Below, one piece after another: positions 8,396 to 16,613 of a stretch of DNA of 64,000 nt. The stretch lies in the NCBI RefSeq assembly GCF_004340205.1, contig NZ_SLWB01000005.1, positions 1 to 64,000 of the forward strand, read 5' to 3'. The notes under the pieces were generated by a model. The model saw only the letters and a program-made list of their open reading frames with translations, was not told where the DNA came from and did not search any database. The stretch's first letter is position 1. Every line of letters starts with the position of its first letter. The translations under genes were made by a program, and so were the position numbers. This DNA comes from Acetobacteroides hydrogenigenes (lineage in GTDB: Bacteria; Bacteroidota; Bacteroidia; Bacteroidales; ZOR0009).

Positions 8396-8902
8396 ATGGC
8401 AATCGCAGACGACTTTATACGACAGCTACAGCTGACACCTCATCCCGAAGGAGGTTACTACCGGGAAGTGTACCGATCGACAGACAAAATTGAGGAAGAA
8501 TGCCTTCACCATCGTTTTTGTGGTGGAAGCCGTTCGGTGAGCACCGCTATTTACTTTCTGATGGAGACGGGAAACTTTTCGGCTTTCCATCGTATTAAGT
8601 CGGATGAACTTTGGCATCACTACAAAGGAGTTAGCCTCGAAATAGTCGTAATTCACCCTAAAGGAACATTGGAGATCCTTAAGCTAGGAACAGATTTCGA
8701 AAAGGGAGAGCGTCCTTTACAGGTTGTTCCTGAAGGGTGCTGGTTTGCTTCGCGTGTTGTAGACGAAGGTTTTGCCCTAGTAGGCTGTACTGTGGCTCCT
8801 GGTTTTGACTTTGCTGATTTTGAGCTGGCAGATAGGTCAAAGCTTATAAAAGCATACCCTGAGCATGAAAAGATAGTATTAGAGTTAACCCGATTACCTT
8901 AA
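8396..8902 (+). CDS. DUF985 cupin-family protein
   Basis: A 168-residue cupin of the DUF985 family, a small beta-barrel fold whose members often bind a metal or sugar-like ligand; the substrate is not known. Recognisable features are the N-terminal HPEGGYYRE motif, STAIYFLM, the FHRIKSDELWHHYKG core that supplies histidines, the glycine/proline turn VPEGCWFASR and VGCTVAPGFDFADFEL near the end. The length fits the family. It has its own short upstream region after a terminator and is convergent with the next gene, the two stop codons being only 2 bp apart. No pathway is suggested by context. Confidence 0.85.
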   Translation: MAIADDFIRQLQLTPHPEGGYYREVYRSTDKIEEECLHHRFCGGSRSVSTAIYFLMETGNFSAFHRIKSDELWHHYKGVSLEIVVIHPKGTLEILKLGTDFEKGERPLQVVPEGCWFASRVVDEGFALVGCTVAPGFDFADFELADRSKLIKAYPEHEKIVLELTRLP

Positions 8903-8904
8903 GG

Positions 8905-9444
8905 CTATATTTCTACAACTACCTCATCAAAAGGTTTGACGTGTAGCTTATGAGTGGTGGGTGATAGCTCGCTCCAAATCCAGTTGTGATGCATGATAAC
9001 GGTTTGGGCATCAAGATGTGGACGGTTGCCGGTTGTATGACCATCTTCAACGACCGTTATTTTGTAGTTTTTACCCAAAGCAGATCGGATAGTAGTGTCG
9101 ACACAAAAATCGGTAGCAAAACCGGTTATTACGAGTTCGGTTATGCCTTTTGCTTCTAAAACGTTTTGCAGGGTAGTATTGTAGAAGGCATCGTTGGCTG
9201 TTTTTTCAACAACAATGTCTTTGGGCTTCTGAATTATGGATGGAAGAATTTCCCAATCGGGAGTGCTAGGGTAAAGGTAGTCTTGGTTGCTTCCATCATG
9301 TTGAATAAAGACAACGGGGTATCCGGATTTTCTAAACTTTTCAGATAGGGCATTTATCCGGCTAATTACACCTATGGCATCGTATCGGGGAGTAGATGGG
9401 GTAAATAGCCCAACCTGCATATCAATAATTAGTAGAGCTTTCAT
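8905..9444 (-). CDS. Cysteine hydrolase, isochorismatase-like family
   Basis: A 179-residue cytosolic hydrolase of the isochorismatase/nicotinamidase superfamily. The catalytic triad is visible: D8 in LLIIDMQVGLF, K81 in VVEKTANDAF and C114 in GFATDFCVDTT, with the non-proline cis-peptide region GFATD. Members hydrolyse amides such as nicotinamide, ureidoacrylate or isochorismate; the sequence is not specific enough to name the substrate. It lacks the extra metal-binding histidines I would expect of a classical nicotinamidase (PncA), so that name is not used. It stands alone on the minus strand, about 130 bp from the histidine kinase gene. Confidence 0.85.
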   Translation of the reverse strand: MKALLIIDMQVGLFTPSTPRYDAIGVISRINALSEKFRKSGYPVVFIQHDGSNQDYLYPSTPDWEILPSIIQKPKDIVVEKTANDAFYNTTLQNVLEAKGITELVITGFATDFCVDTTIRSALGKNYKITVVEDGHTTGNRPHLDAQTVIMHHNWIWSELSPTTHKLHVKPFDEVVVEI

Positions 9445-9572
9445 AGTATCCGTTTTTGTTAATGTAGGTAGAATCTCATGCGATAGCTCGCTCTATATGA
9501 CTAGATTCGAGCGATAAATATATGTAAAAGGATTTGCTTTTTTATGTCAGAAAAGTTAAAAGTGCTACGAAG

Positions 9573-10604
9573 CTACAGTTGGGGTAGCGTAAAGTAGAAG
9601 GTACTGCCTTTGCCAAGTTCGCTCTCTGCCCATATTTTACCGTTATTTTTTTCGACAAAGTCTTTGCAGAGGGTGAGGCCCAGTCCAGATCCTTTCTCGT
9701 TGGCGGTTCCTTTTGTAGTTATCGAAGCAGTGCCGAATAGCTTGGACAGGTTTTCGGGAGACATTCCGATGCCGGTATCCGAAACTTTTATGAGGGTTGC
9801 CTTACCGTTTTTTTGAGCGCTTAGGGTAATGCGATCGTTATTTCGGCAGAACTTGATTGCATTGGCAAGTAGGTTTCGTACTATTGTTTTGAGCATATTT
9901 ATATCTGCAATGGCGACACATTCGCCATCAACTTTTTGAACCATTAGCGCGATGCCTTTCGATTTGGCGGCTGACTCGAATTGGCTTACCTGATCTTCGA
10001 GAATCTGGTATAGGTTAACCTTTGTCAAGCAGATGTGGTTGTTGCTCATTTGGCTTTTTGCCCAAGAGAGTATTTCTTCGGTAAGCTCAAGTGATCGGCT
10101 TACTTCCTTGCTCATTAGTGGAAGTATTTCATCGAATTCATCCTTTGAGAGATCTCTTGATTCTCGAAGGTCGAGGATGTTTTTTAGGGTTGCTAAGGGA
10201 CCTCGTAGGTCGTGTGCAACAATTGAGAACATGCGCTCTTTTGACTTGTTGCTTTTCCTTAAGCTTTCAACCTCTCCTTTGAGCTGTTCTATTTGTGCTA
10301 AAAGGTCTTTTTTAGTTTTCTTTCCCTCTCTTCGAGTTCTTAGAAGTACTAAAATCAGGGAACCACTAAGCAAAAGCGCTAGTAGTAATATGGCATTTTT
10401 GGCTACTTGATTCCAATTCGAGGAATTTTCGTTGGCTAGAGTGGGTTTGGATTGTTCGTTAATAACTTGTGCTGTGCTATTGCTGATTTGTGATATCAGT
10501 ATAAAGTGGTTGGTGGATGAAAGTAGAAGCGGAGCCTTTCGATTCTCAGCAGAAAGGCTTAGCGATAAGAAGGTAATTAACAGAAGAAAGATCCCCTTTT
10601 TCAT
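9573..10604 (-). CDS. Membrane sensor histidine kinase (orphan)
   Basis: A 343-residue transmembrane kinase. Residues 1-20 are a signal or first membrane segment, followed by a very short extracytoplasmic part (about 21-68), a transmembrane helix (69-88), a coiled coil (95-125), a HisKA dimerisation domain with phospho-acceptor H131 in FSIVAHDLRGPL, and a HATPase domain with N box NLLANAIKF, G1 box DTGIGM and G2 box KGSGLGL. With under 50 residues outside the membrane, it may sense membrane state or a partner protein rather than bind a large ligand. No response regulator gene is nearby. Confidence 0.92.
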   Translation of the reverse strand: MKKGIFLLLITFLSLSLSAENRKAPLLLSSTNHFILISQISNSTAQVINEQSKPTLANENSSNWNQVAKNAILLLALLLSGSLILVLLRTRREGKKTKKDLLAQIEQLKGEVESLRKSNKSKERMFSIVAHDLRGPLATLKNILDLRESRDLSKDEFDEILPLMSKEVSRSLELTEEILSWAKSQMSNNHICLTKVNLYQILEDQVSQFESAAKSKGIALMVQKVDGECVAIADINMLKTIVRNLLANAIKFCRNNDRITLSAQKNGKATLIKVSDTGIGMSPENLSKLFGTASITTKGTANEKGSGLGLTLCKDFVEKNNGKIWAESELGKGSTFYFTLPQL

Positions 10605-10715
10605 CTTGGCTCTCGGTTTTGGTTGTAGAGCACTTTCTACTTCTAAACAACCTATGCTTTTAAAAAGCTCGAAGAATATCTTTCATAAAGCATTTTATTA
10701 TACGTAAACATTGTT

Positions 10716-10755
10716 AAAGGAAAAGCGTAGCTAATATTGGCTACGCTTTTCCTTT
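10716..10755 (-). terminator. Terminator after the membrane sulfatase gene
   Basis: A 16 bp perfect stem AAAGGAAAAGCGTAGC / GCTACGCTTTTCCTTT around an 8-base loop. Each arm ends in an A/T tract, so it could act both ways, but by position it serves the minus-strand sulfatase gene. Confidence 0.8.
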
Positions 10756-10788
10756 TTGCGAACGATTGTAAGTTCCTATTGGATATTC

Positions 10789-12714
10789 TTATATAGGCTT
10801 TTTGGTTAGCCCATTCTTGTAAAGGTAATACGCACCTTGGTAGTAAGCTACTGCTTCGTTGAGCAAGGCGTTGTTTTTGGTAGAAGGTGTTAGGTCGTTG
10901 GTGTTTTTGTCGTAGGTAAAAAACTCGCTCCTACGCTGTACATCCAGCACTACCACCTTATTACCCTTAATGTAGCCGAGCTTTTGGTAGGTGCCAACAA
11001 ACGCGCGCTGCTCTTCGGGCTTCATGGTAAGGATATTCTTACCAAAGAACTTGGACTCGTAGCTCCATCCCATTAGGCCAAGGATGGTGGGGGCAACGTC
11101 TATTTGGCTGCATTGGGTTTCCACCTTAGTAGGCTTCACTAGGTTGGGGTTATAAACGATGAATGGAATGTGATACTTCTCTATGTTAATGCTCGATTTG
11201 CCGGCGCTGTTGTTGCAGTGGTCGGCCACGATGATGATGAGCGTATTCTTGAACCAAGGTTTGCTCCTTGCATCGCGGATGAGCTGCCCCATGGCGTAGT
11301 CGGTGTACTTAACGGCTCCCTCGCGTCCCGAGCCCGATGGAATATCCACGCAGTTTTCGGGATAGGTGTAGGGGCGGTGGTTGGAGGTGGTCATTACGTA
11401 CTGGAAGAAGGGCTTACCCGCTGCGTACGAGCTGTCGGCCTCCTGGATGGCCTTCTTGAAGAGATCGCCATCGCATACGCCCCAAGCGTTGGCAAAGCGG
11501 GTTTCCTCTTTGGTGAAGAAGTTACGGTCTACCACTTTAAATCCGTTATTGCCGAAGAAGTAGTTCATGTTGTCGAAGTAGCCGTAGCCACCATAAACGA
11601 ACTTGGTGTCGTACCCCTTTTGGCTAAAGACAGAGCCCAGCGTAAAGAGGCTCTCGTTGCCCGGACGGCGTACAATGCTTGAGCCGGGTGTTGGAGGAAT
11701 AGACAAGGTGATAGCCTCCATTCCACGTACCGTGCGGGTTCCGGTGGCATACAGGTTGGTGAACAGCATTGACTGCTTGGCGATGCTATCGAGGTTGGGC
11801 GTTAGCTTTTCGGTATTGCCAAACGCTCCAAGGAACGATGCGCTAAGGCTTTCGTTACAGATCAGGATGACGTTGTAGCTCTTTGCCTCTTCCGAGCTGG
11901 TGATTTTTCGGGTGATATCATCGGGGTTGCTGCTGGTGTACTGGCTACCGTCGGTGGCTAACAGCTTGCGGAGCTCGGTAAGGGTAGCCTTATCATCGTT
12001 GTTGACGTAAAACTTGTGGTAGTCGAGCTCGTTGTTGATGTAGGCTGACCCCAGCGAGTAAACGCCATCCTTAGCCAGCTCGCTGTTGTACTGGTTGTCG
12101 AAGTACCTCTCCGTATTTTGCCCGAAGGCAAAGAAGGCGATAAATGGAAAGATGATAAAGGCGCTACCAACCTTGAGGCGTTGCCAAATGGTGGTGCTGA
12201 TGCGCTCGCTTGGGGTAAACAGCTTCTTGCGGATGGCCAATGAGGCAACAGCCGATGTGAAAAGGGTCCAAAGCGATACTACCAGCGGTATGTTGTACGA
12301 CTCGAATATGTTGTTGGTAACCTCCGAGGTGTACACCAGGTAGTCTATGGCGATAAAGTTGAAGCGGGTGCTGAACTCCTCCCAGAAAAAGTACTCGGCA
12401 AAAGCACCAAATATGGCTGCAGCAATCAGTATGGTGTAGAATACGATTGCTGAGGTCATCCTCCAGCGCTTGTAGAAGGCGTTATCGGTGAGCAGCGTTA
12501 CCAGAAGGGCAAACGGGATGAGCATGTAGCTTACCGAGACGATATCGTAGAAGGCGCCCATTGCGTATACCTTTATCAGATTCCAGATGTTCCACGAAAC
12601 ATCGGCACGGGAAAAGAAAAGAAGGTAGGTTCGGGTTGCCATAGCTATGGACATGTAGATTCCTGCTAGGCTTAACACCCCCTTAAAGCGGGTGCGCAAA
12701 ATCGATTTAAACAT
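10789..12714 (-). CDS. LtaS-like membrane sulfatase (alkaline phosphatase superfamily)
   Basis: A roughly 640-residue inner-membrane protein with five N-terminal transmembrane helices (to about residue 200) and an extracytoplasmic sulfatase-fold domain. Numbered from the ATG at 12714, the metal and nucleophile residues match lipoteichoic acid synthase: E288 in ICNESLS, the threonine nucleophile T328 in GTRTVRG, H446 in TSNHRPY, and D498/H499 in VADHCN. LtaS and relatives transfer glycerol-phosphate or phosphoethanolamine to surface glycans. Bacteroidota have no lipoteichoic acid, so the likelier substrate is lipid A, a glycan or another envelope polymer; this is inference. A TTG start 30 bp upstream would add ten residues; the ATG is preferred. 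Confidence 0.88.
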   Translation of the reverse strand: MFKSILRTRFKGVLSLAGIYMSIAMATRTYLLFFSRADVSWNIWNLIKVYAMGAFYDIVSVSYMLIPFALLVTLLTDNAFYKRWRMTSAIVFYTILIAAAIFGAFAEYFFWEEFSTRFNFIAIDYLVYTSEVTNNIFESYNIPLVVSLWTLFTSAVASLAIRKKLFTPSERISTTIWQRLKVGSAFIIFPFIAFFAFGQNTERYFDNQYNSELAKDGVYSLGSAYINNELDYHKFYVNNDDKATLTELRKLLATDGSQYTSSNPDDITRKITSSEEAKSYNVILICNESLSASFLGAFGNTEKLTPNLDSIAKQSMLFTNLYATGTRTVRGMEAITLSIPPTPGSSIVRRPGNESLFTLGSVFSQKGYDTKFVYGGYGYFDNMNYFFGNNGFKVVDRNFFTKEETRFANAWGVCDGDLFKKAIQEADSSYAAGKPFFQYVMTTSNHRPYTYPENCVDIPSGSGREGAVKYTDYAMGQLIRDARSKPWFKNTLIIIVADHCNNSAGKSSINIEKYHIPFIVYNPNLVKPTKVETQCSQIDVAPTILGLMGWSYESKFFGKNILTMKPEEQRAFVGTYQKLGYIKGNKVVVLDVQRRSEFFTYDKNTNDLTPSTKNNALLNEAVAYYQGAYYLYKNGLTKKPI

Positions 12715-12779
12715 AAAGCGTGGTGTAATTTTACTCGCCGCCAAAAATAGTGAAATAAATCTCTTTGCAAACCAAATAA

Positions 12780-12828
12780 AAAAGCAGTAAAGAGTAGGCT
12801 TTTTACATTCCCTATCTTTACTGCTTTT
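12780..12828 (-). terminator. Probable terminator after the BPL_N lipoprotein gene
   Basis: Arms AAAAGCAGTAAAG and CTTTACTGCTTTT are perfectly complementary over 13 bp around a 23-base loop and lie just past the stop codon at 12849. The long loop makes it less certain than the others. Confidence 0.65.
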
Positions 12829-12848
12829 ACTGCGGTTGTTGGTTAAAT

Positions 12849-13997
12849 CTACATCACTGCACCAACCATTTCCTTTAGGAGAATTAGCTCTCTTTGGAGC
12901 TGCTTTTTCTTCTCTATATCCTTTTCAACCTTGATTGCTGCTTGCAGATCGGGAATGGCATCAGGGCGCTCGAGCTCTACCATTAGCTTGGCGGCAAGGA
13001 GGCGAACCTCGAAGCTGGTGTCGCGAACCATTTGGGGGATGTACTTCTTGGCCGACCATGCCCGCATATCCACAATCTGCTGCATGGCCGTTAGCTTCTC
13101 GTCCTTACTCTTGATGAGCTTCCCAAAGGCTTCGTCCTGCTTGGTAAGAAGATCATCGGTAAAAAGTATTTCCTTTGTGTGGATGTGGGGGCGAACAACG
13201 TTGCTCTTGTAACTTACGAGCTCCCTGTTGGCAACAACACGCACCAAGCGAGGGATCATCCAGCGCATGCCTTGCGTTGCCTCGGGATGACCCACAACGG
13301 AGGCAGTCTTTCCCTTTTCCACGTTGGTGATAATCACAAAAGGTCGATTGTTGGTCATGTTGGCGGGTGTGCCAGCCACGGTATGAACGTCGCTTTGCAT
13401 GGTGGCCAACTGGGTATAGCTATACTTGGAGCCTTTTGCAGGAGTCAGCACAGGACCTTCGTAGTAGAGCGAGTAGTAGATGGCGCTATCCTTTAGTTCG
13501 GGGAATATCTTCTTGCCCTCTTCGGTGAGCGAGAACTTCACCAGCCCATGCCCGCGGTGGTCGTGCTCGATGTCGATGGCTTGCGCTGCGCTTAGTCCAA
13601 GCGAGGGATATCCGGGCGTTTCGGAAAGAATGTAGGCGCCGGCGCAGATGCCAACTACCCCTTTCCCTTCCTTCTTTACCTTGTCGATTATTTTCTGCTG
13701 ACCGAGCAATCCAAGGCTTCCGGTTTCGCTTCTACCGCTTCCGCCGGGGAAGAGGAAAACGTCGATATCATCGGCAGCGCCGCTCATGATGTCGGCCGCC
13801 GAGATGGTGCGCGCCTCGATGCCGCTGTCGATGCGGAGCGCCTCTAGGGCATCGGTTATGCAGTCGGGGCTATCGCCGTTTTTGTCGAATACGCCAACGT
13901 GGATAATATTTTCTTTACTATCTGTATTGCTGCTGGTATTGTTTTTACAGCCAAATAAAATAGCTGCAATTGCAAATAGGTATACTAGTTTTTTCAT
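12849..13997 (-). CDS. Lipoprotein with BPL_N (glutamine amidotransferase-like) domain
   Basis: A predicted lipoprotein of about 382 residues: lipobox ILFGC with the cysteine at position 17 of MKKLVYLF. An N-terminal class I amidotransferase-like domain of the BPL_N type follows (about residues 30-250), with VFLFPGGSGR and the nucleophile-elbow VGICAGAYIL. The C-terminal 100 residues look like helical HEAT-type repeats (ARSTSFEVRLLAAKLMVELE-like pattern). The reaction is unknown, and most BPL_N proteins have no assigned substrate. It starts close behind an exported Ntn hydrolase gene, so the two are probably one operon working in the envelope. Another in-frame ATG three codons upstream (14006) lies one base after the previous stop. 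Confidence 0.78.
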   Translation of the reverse strand: MKKLVYLFAIAAILFGCKNNTSSNTDSKENIIHVGVFDKNGDSPDCITDALEALRIDSGIEARTISAADIMSGAADDIDVFLFPGGSGRSETGSLGLLGQQKIIDKVKKEGKGVVGICAGAYILSETPGYPSLGLSAAQAIDIEHDHRGHGLVKFSLTEEGKKIFPELKDSAIYYSLYYEGPVLTPAKGSKYSYTQLATMQSDVHTVAGTPANMTNNRPFVIITNVEKGKTASVVGHPEATQGMRWMIPRLVRVVANRELVSYKSNVVRPHIHTKEILFTDDLLTKQDEAFGKLIKSKDEKLTAMQQIVDMRAWSAKKYIPQMVRDTSFEVRLLAAKLMVELERPDAIPDLQAAIKVEKDIEKKKQLQRELILLKEMVGAVM

Positions 13998-14007
13998 GAT
14001 CAACATT

Positions 14008-15234
14008 CTACTTTTCGGTTACTCCAAACTCTGTTGTATAGGTTTTCTGAACAAGGTTATCCAGCCACTGGTAGAAAAGAACCATCTCCTTTTCATCTAC
14101 CTTTTTCGTTCTCCAAGCCGTAAGGTTTTCCTCGGTTCTTCTGAAGATATCCTGCTCAACCTTTTCAATCTTCTGCACGTACCCCGTTTTCTCGAGGTTG
14201 ATGAGCTTGGAGATTTGAAGGTAGCGGTCGCCCCCCGAACGCTTGATGGGGTAGCACTGCTCCATTAGCTGCAGCGCCATTTGGTTGAGCGGGGAGTTGC
14301 CGATGCTGTTATCCCTAGTCAGCATTTTAGGTAGATTTTGTCCCCCTTTTACCCATGTAGGTAGTGCGATGCAGGTGTTGGGGAAGCCAACCATGGTCCA
14401 TATGGTAGTAAGCTCGGGCGATTCGTTGGGCTTAACGCCGTGTACGATGATGGCCGAGGTGGTTCCGTTGCGGGTGATTAGGTCGTCGGAGCTAACGAAG
14501 TAGTCGCCTGCTGGGATCTTCTCGTACTCGGTGCGGTAGTTGCGGTTGATAATTGGATTCCTAAAGCAGCGCGAGAGCTTCTGGATTAGCGTTTGGTAGT
14601 CGAGCGATCCCTTGCCATCGGCATCGAACAGCAGCTCCTGGGCGGTTTGGTAGCGAACGAACCCGTAGCCAACATCCTTTTTACCGGTAAAGGAAAAGTT
14701 GGTGCGCAGCACGTAGCCGTTGGGCGCTACGGCAGGATCGTTAGCATCGAATTTGGTGAAGGTGTAGTTGTTTACCTCGTAGAAGGCAGCACCACCCTTA
14801 GCATCAATAACACCAAAGTGTGCGGCCAACCCCATTGGCTTAGGATTACTTTTTAGCAATTCCTCGAAATCTTCCAGCGTAGCGCATGTTTGAAGAGCCT
14901 TATGCATGAAGTATCCTTCAAGATCTTTTTTCGATGTAGTATCGCCTTGGTTTACGTTAAACGAGGCGCTGTTCATGATGGAGAATCCTGCAGAGTTGGA
15001 ACCACCCCATACCTGCTTACCCTCGGTATCCTCGGAGTTGATTAGACCAACGTAGCTGTACTTGCCATCGTTGAAGTACATCAGGCTGTTTTTGGCGTAG
15101 TCCGAATCGCGGACCTTCCACATCATTGGGCGTCCATCTTTGGTGTACTTACCGGAGATGATTGCGGTGGTGCAGGCTATCCCTTGCTGGAAAAGGAAGC
15201 CAAAAAGTAGGGTTAGGAATAGAATACGTTTCAT
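14008..15234 (-). CDS. Exported Ntn hydrolase, peptidase C45 / choloylglycine-hydrolase type
   Basis: A 408-residue exported amide hydrolase. The first 20 residues are a signal peptide ending GIA, and cleavage there exposes C21 (CTTAIISGKY) as the N-terminal nucleophile, the hallmark of Ntn hydrolases. The following DGRPMMWKVRDSD, with the conserved arginine and aspartate, and WGGSNSAGFSIMNS also fit C45/acyltransferase-like and choloylglycine-hydrolase-like families. The substrate (an amide, acyl-amino acid or conjugate) cannot be named. Residues before C21 (GIA) are a poor lipobox, so I favour ordinary signal peptidase processing. It heads a two-gene operon with the BPL_N lipoprotein. Confidence 0.8.
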   Translation of the reverse strand: MKRILFLTLLFGFLFQQGIACTTAIISGKYTKDGRPMMWKVRDSDYAKNSLMYFNDGKYSYVGLINSEDTEGKQVWGGSNSAGFSIMNSASFNVNQGDTTSKKDLEGYFMHKALQTCATLEDFEELLKSNPKPMGLAAHFGVIDAKGGAAFYEVNNYTFTKFDANDPAVAPNGYVLRTNFSFTGKKDVGYGFVRYQTAQELLFDADGKGSLDYQTLIQKLSRCFRNPIINRNYRTEYEKIPAGDYFVSSDDLITRNGTTSAIIVHGVKPNESPELTTIWTMVGFPNTCIALPTWVKGGQNLPKMLTRDNSIGNSPLNQMALQLMEQCYPIKRSGGDRYLQISKLINLEKTGYVQKIEKVEQDIFRRTEENLTAWRTKKVDEKEMVLFYQWLDNLVQKTYTTEFGVTEK

Positions 15235-15496
15235 AGGTGGTATGTTTAGGTTGATGGTATTAGTTCAATCCGTCGAACCTGTTTCGTTAATTAATTTAGC
15301 TTTACAAATGTAGCGGAATATTGGTATGTCCCTAATTAAATAGGGGGGTAATTTGGCCATCGAGCGGAGTCGAGGCCCTGCTCCCAAGAGCGAATAGGAT
15401 ACTATAAAGGGCAAAGACGGTAGCTTAGCATATCCCTGTATCTGTTAAATAAAAAGAAAAGAGAATCGACGAATAATCATCGGAAAAATTAATATA

Positions 15497-15504
15497 TACA
15501 TTTG
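15497..15504 (+). promoter_or_regulatory. Probable -7 promoter box of the arginine leader
   Basis: TACATTTG fits the Bacteroidota TAnnTTTG consensus and lies 26 bp before the leader ORF. I find no good TTTG at the matching -33 position, so confidence is moderate. The rest of 15235-15496 is A/T-rich with no gene. Confidence 0.5.
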
Positions 15505-15530
15505 CCAAACCTAATAAGGCAGTAAAAGCG

Positions 15531-15653
15531 ATGGACAACAACCTTAATGTAGTAAGCACAACCGTTTCGATGGGCATCTCCGCTCAACGTTCGCTTGCTA
15601 TTTCATCTGCTTTTACCTCTACAAGCCTTAACCGACGGGAAAGCCGGCGGTAA
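15531..15653 (+). CDS. Putative arginine leader peptide, 40 aa
   Basis: A short ORF read directly from the sequence, ATG to TAA, 40 codons. Its last six residues are RRESRR, encoded CGA CGG GAA AGC CGG CGG, with one more Arg (CGT) at codon 20, so five of 40 codons are Arg and four sit within the last six. It lies behind a -7 box and 174 bp before the first gene of an arginine biosynthesis cluster. This is the layout of an attenuation leader: ribosome stalling at Arg codons when charged tRNA-Arg is scarce would change RNA folding downstream. The middle is Ser/Thr-rich and otherwise unremarkable. Regulation by arginine is inference, not shown by sequence alone. Confidence 0.68.
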   Translation: MDNNLNVVSTTVSMGISAQRSLAISSAFTSTSLNRRESRR

Positions 15654-15676
15654 TCATATCTTGCCCCACTAGGGCA
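15649..15676 (+). promoter_or_regulatory. Candidate alternative RNA pairing at the end of the arginine leader
   Basis: GGTAA (15649-15653), spanning the leader stop codon, can pair with TTGCC (15661-15665) through five pairs including one G-U. That same TGCCC is the 5' arm of a competing hairpin, TGCCC-CACTA-GGGCA (15662-15676). The arrangement mirrors the cysE leader at 44 kb, but helices are short and no T tract follows, so any termination here would have to be of another kind. The rest, 15677-15826, shows only weak hairpins and no gene. Confidence 0.4.
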
Positions 15677-15826
15677 TACTCTCACAATCAATCATTATTT
15701 GCAGCTAGCTAAATTGGCAATTGCCTCTTCTGGCATCGTATATTGAACTTTTCTGCAAGTAACCAATAAGTCGCCCTGAGCGAAATCAACGCAATTAATT
15801 CATCACAGTACAATTTTAGAGGCATC

Positions 15827-16495
15827 ATGCATATTGATGATTTTGTGGTAACGGTGGCAACTACCGACCACATCAAGTACAGCCAGGAGATCGTTGACGA
15901 GATGGCCGAATCGGCTAAGCAGCGCGGTACTGGTATTGCAAAGCGTACCCCATCGTACGTAGCCCAAAAGATAGAGGAGGGAAAGGCCATCATCGCCCTT
16001 TACAAGGGTGTGGAGTGGGCCGGGTTCTGCTACATCGAAACGTGGGGGGGCAAGGAGTACGTCGCCAACTCGGGTCTGATCGTATCGCCAAAGTTCCGTA
16101 AGGTGGGTTTGGCAAAGAAGATTAAGGAGAAGGCTTTCGAGCTCTCGCGCGAAAAGTATCCTAACGCAAAACTGTTTGGTCTTACCACCGGATTGGCGGT
16201 GATGAAGATCAACTCGGAGCTGGGCTATGTGCCTGTTACCTACTCGGAGCTAACCGACGATGAGTCCTTCTGGAAGGGCTGCGAGAGCTGCGTCAACTTC
16301 CCGATCCTCATGAGCAAGGAGCGCAAGAACTGCCTCTGTACGGCCATGATATTTGATCCTGCTAAGCAAAAGGGTGGCGATGAAACTCCACTGGAAAATT
16401 TCAAGAAAAAGTCGAGGCTATACGAGCGCTTCATGAGGCTCAAGGAGTTTATCATGCTCAGGGGCAAGTTTATTAAGGCGGCGTTGTTTGCTTGA
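15827..16495 (+). CDS. GNAT-family N-acetyltransferase, probable first enzyme of arginine synthesis
   Basis: A 222-residue acetyltransferase with a GNAT core at about residues 45-155 (NSGLIVSPKFRKVGLAKKIKEKAF contains the acetyl-CoA loop; LFGLTTGLAVMKINSELGY follows). The C-terminal 70 residues are an extra charged helical part with three cysteines (CESCVN, CLC). It is the first gene of the arginine cluster, just before argG. Because argB and argE-like genes downstream handle N-acylated intermediates, it is reasonable to propose that it makes N-acetylglutamate, or another N-acyl glutamate, replacing classical ArgA/ArgJ. This role is inferred from position; the sequence alone says only GNAT. 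Confidence 0.78.
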   Translation: MHIDDFVVTVATTDHIKYSQEIVDEMAESAKQRGTGIAKRTPSYVAQKIEEGKAIIALYKGVEWAGFCYIETWGGKEYVANSGLIVSPKFRKVGLAKKIKEKAFELSREKYPNAKLFGLTTGLAVMKINSELGYVPVTYSELTDDESFWKGCESCVNFPILMSKERKNCLCTAMIFDPAKQKGGDETPLENFKKKSRLYERFMRLKEFIMLRGKFIKAALFA

Positions 16496-16605
16496 TAGAT
16501 ATAAGATGTTAGACATTAGACGATAGATGTTAGACGAATGCAATAATAGCGAAGTCTCAAAATCTAAAATCAACGGTCTAAAATCTAAAGTCTAATTATA
16601 AAATC
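16496..16605. repeat. Intergenic inverted element of TCTAA-type heptamers (copy 1)
   Basis: The left half is built from TTAGACA/TAGATGT-like 7-mers and the right half from the complementary TCTAAAA/TCTAAAG 7-mers, so the transcript could fold into a long imperfect hairpin. The same kind of element follows argG and argC. Confidence 0.8.
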
Positions 16606-16613
16606 GAATCAAA

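Noticed and set aside
11170-11682. 170-codon plus-strand frame opposite the membrane sulfatase gene
   Set aside because: It lies fully inside a well-supported gene on the other strand; its Val/Ala/Gly-rich translation looks like an antisense shadow.
15235-15496. ArgR-type operator or other gene upstream of the arginine leader
   Set aside because: No palindromic ARG-box-like pair and no open frame with protein character was found; the stretch is A/T-rich and unremarkable.
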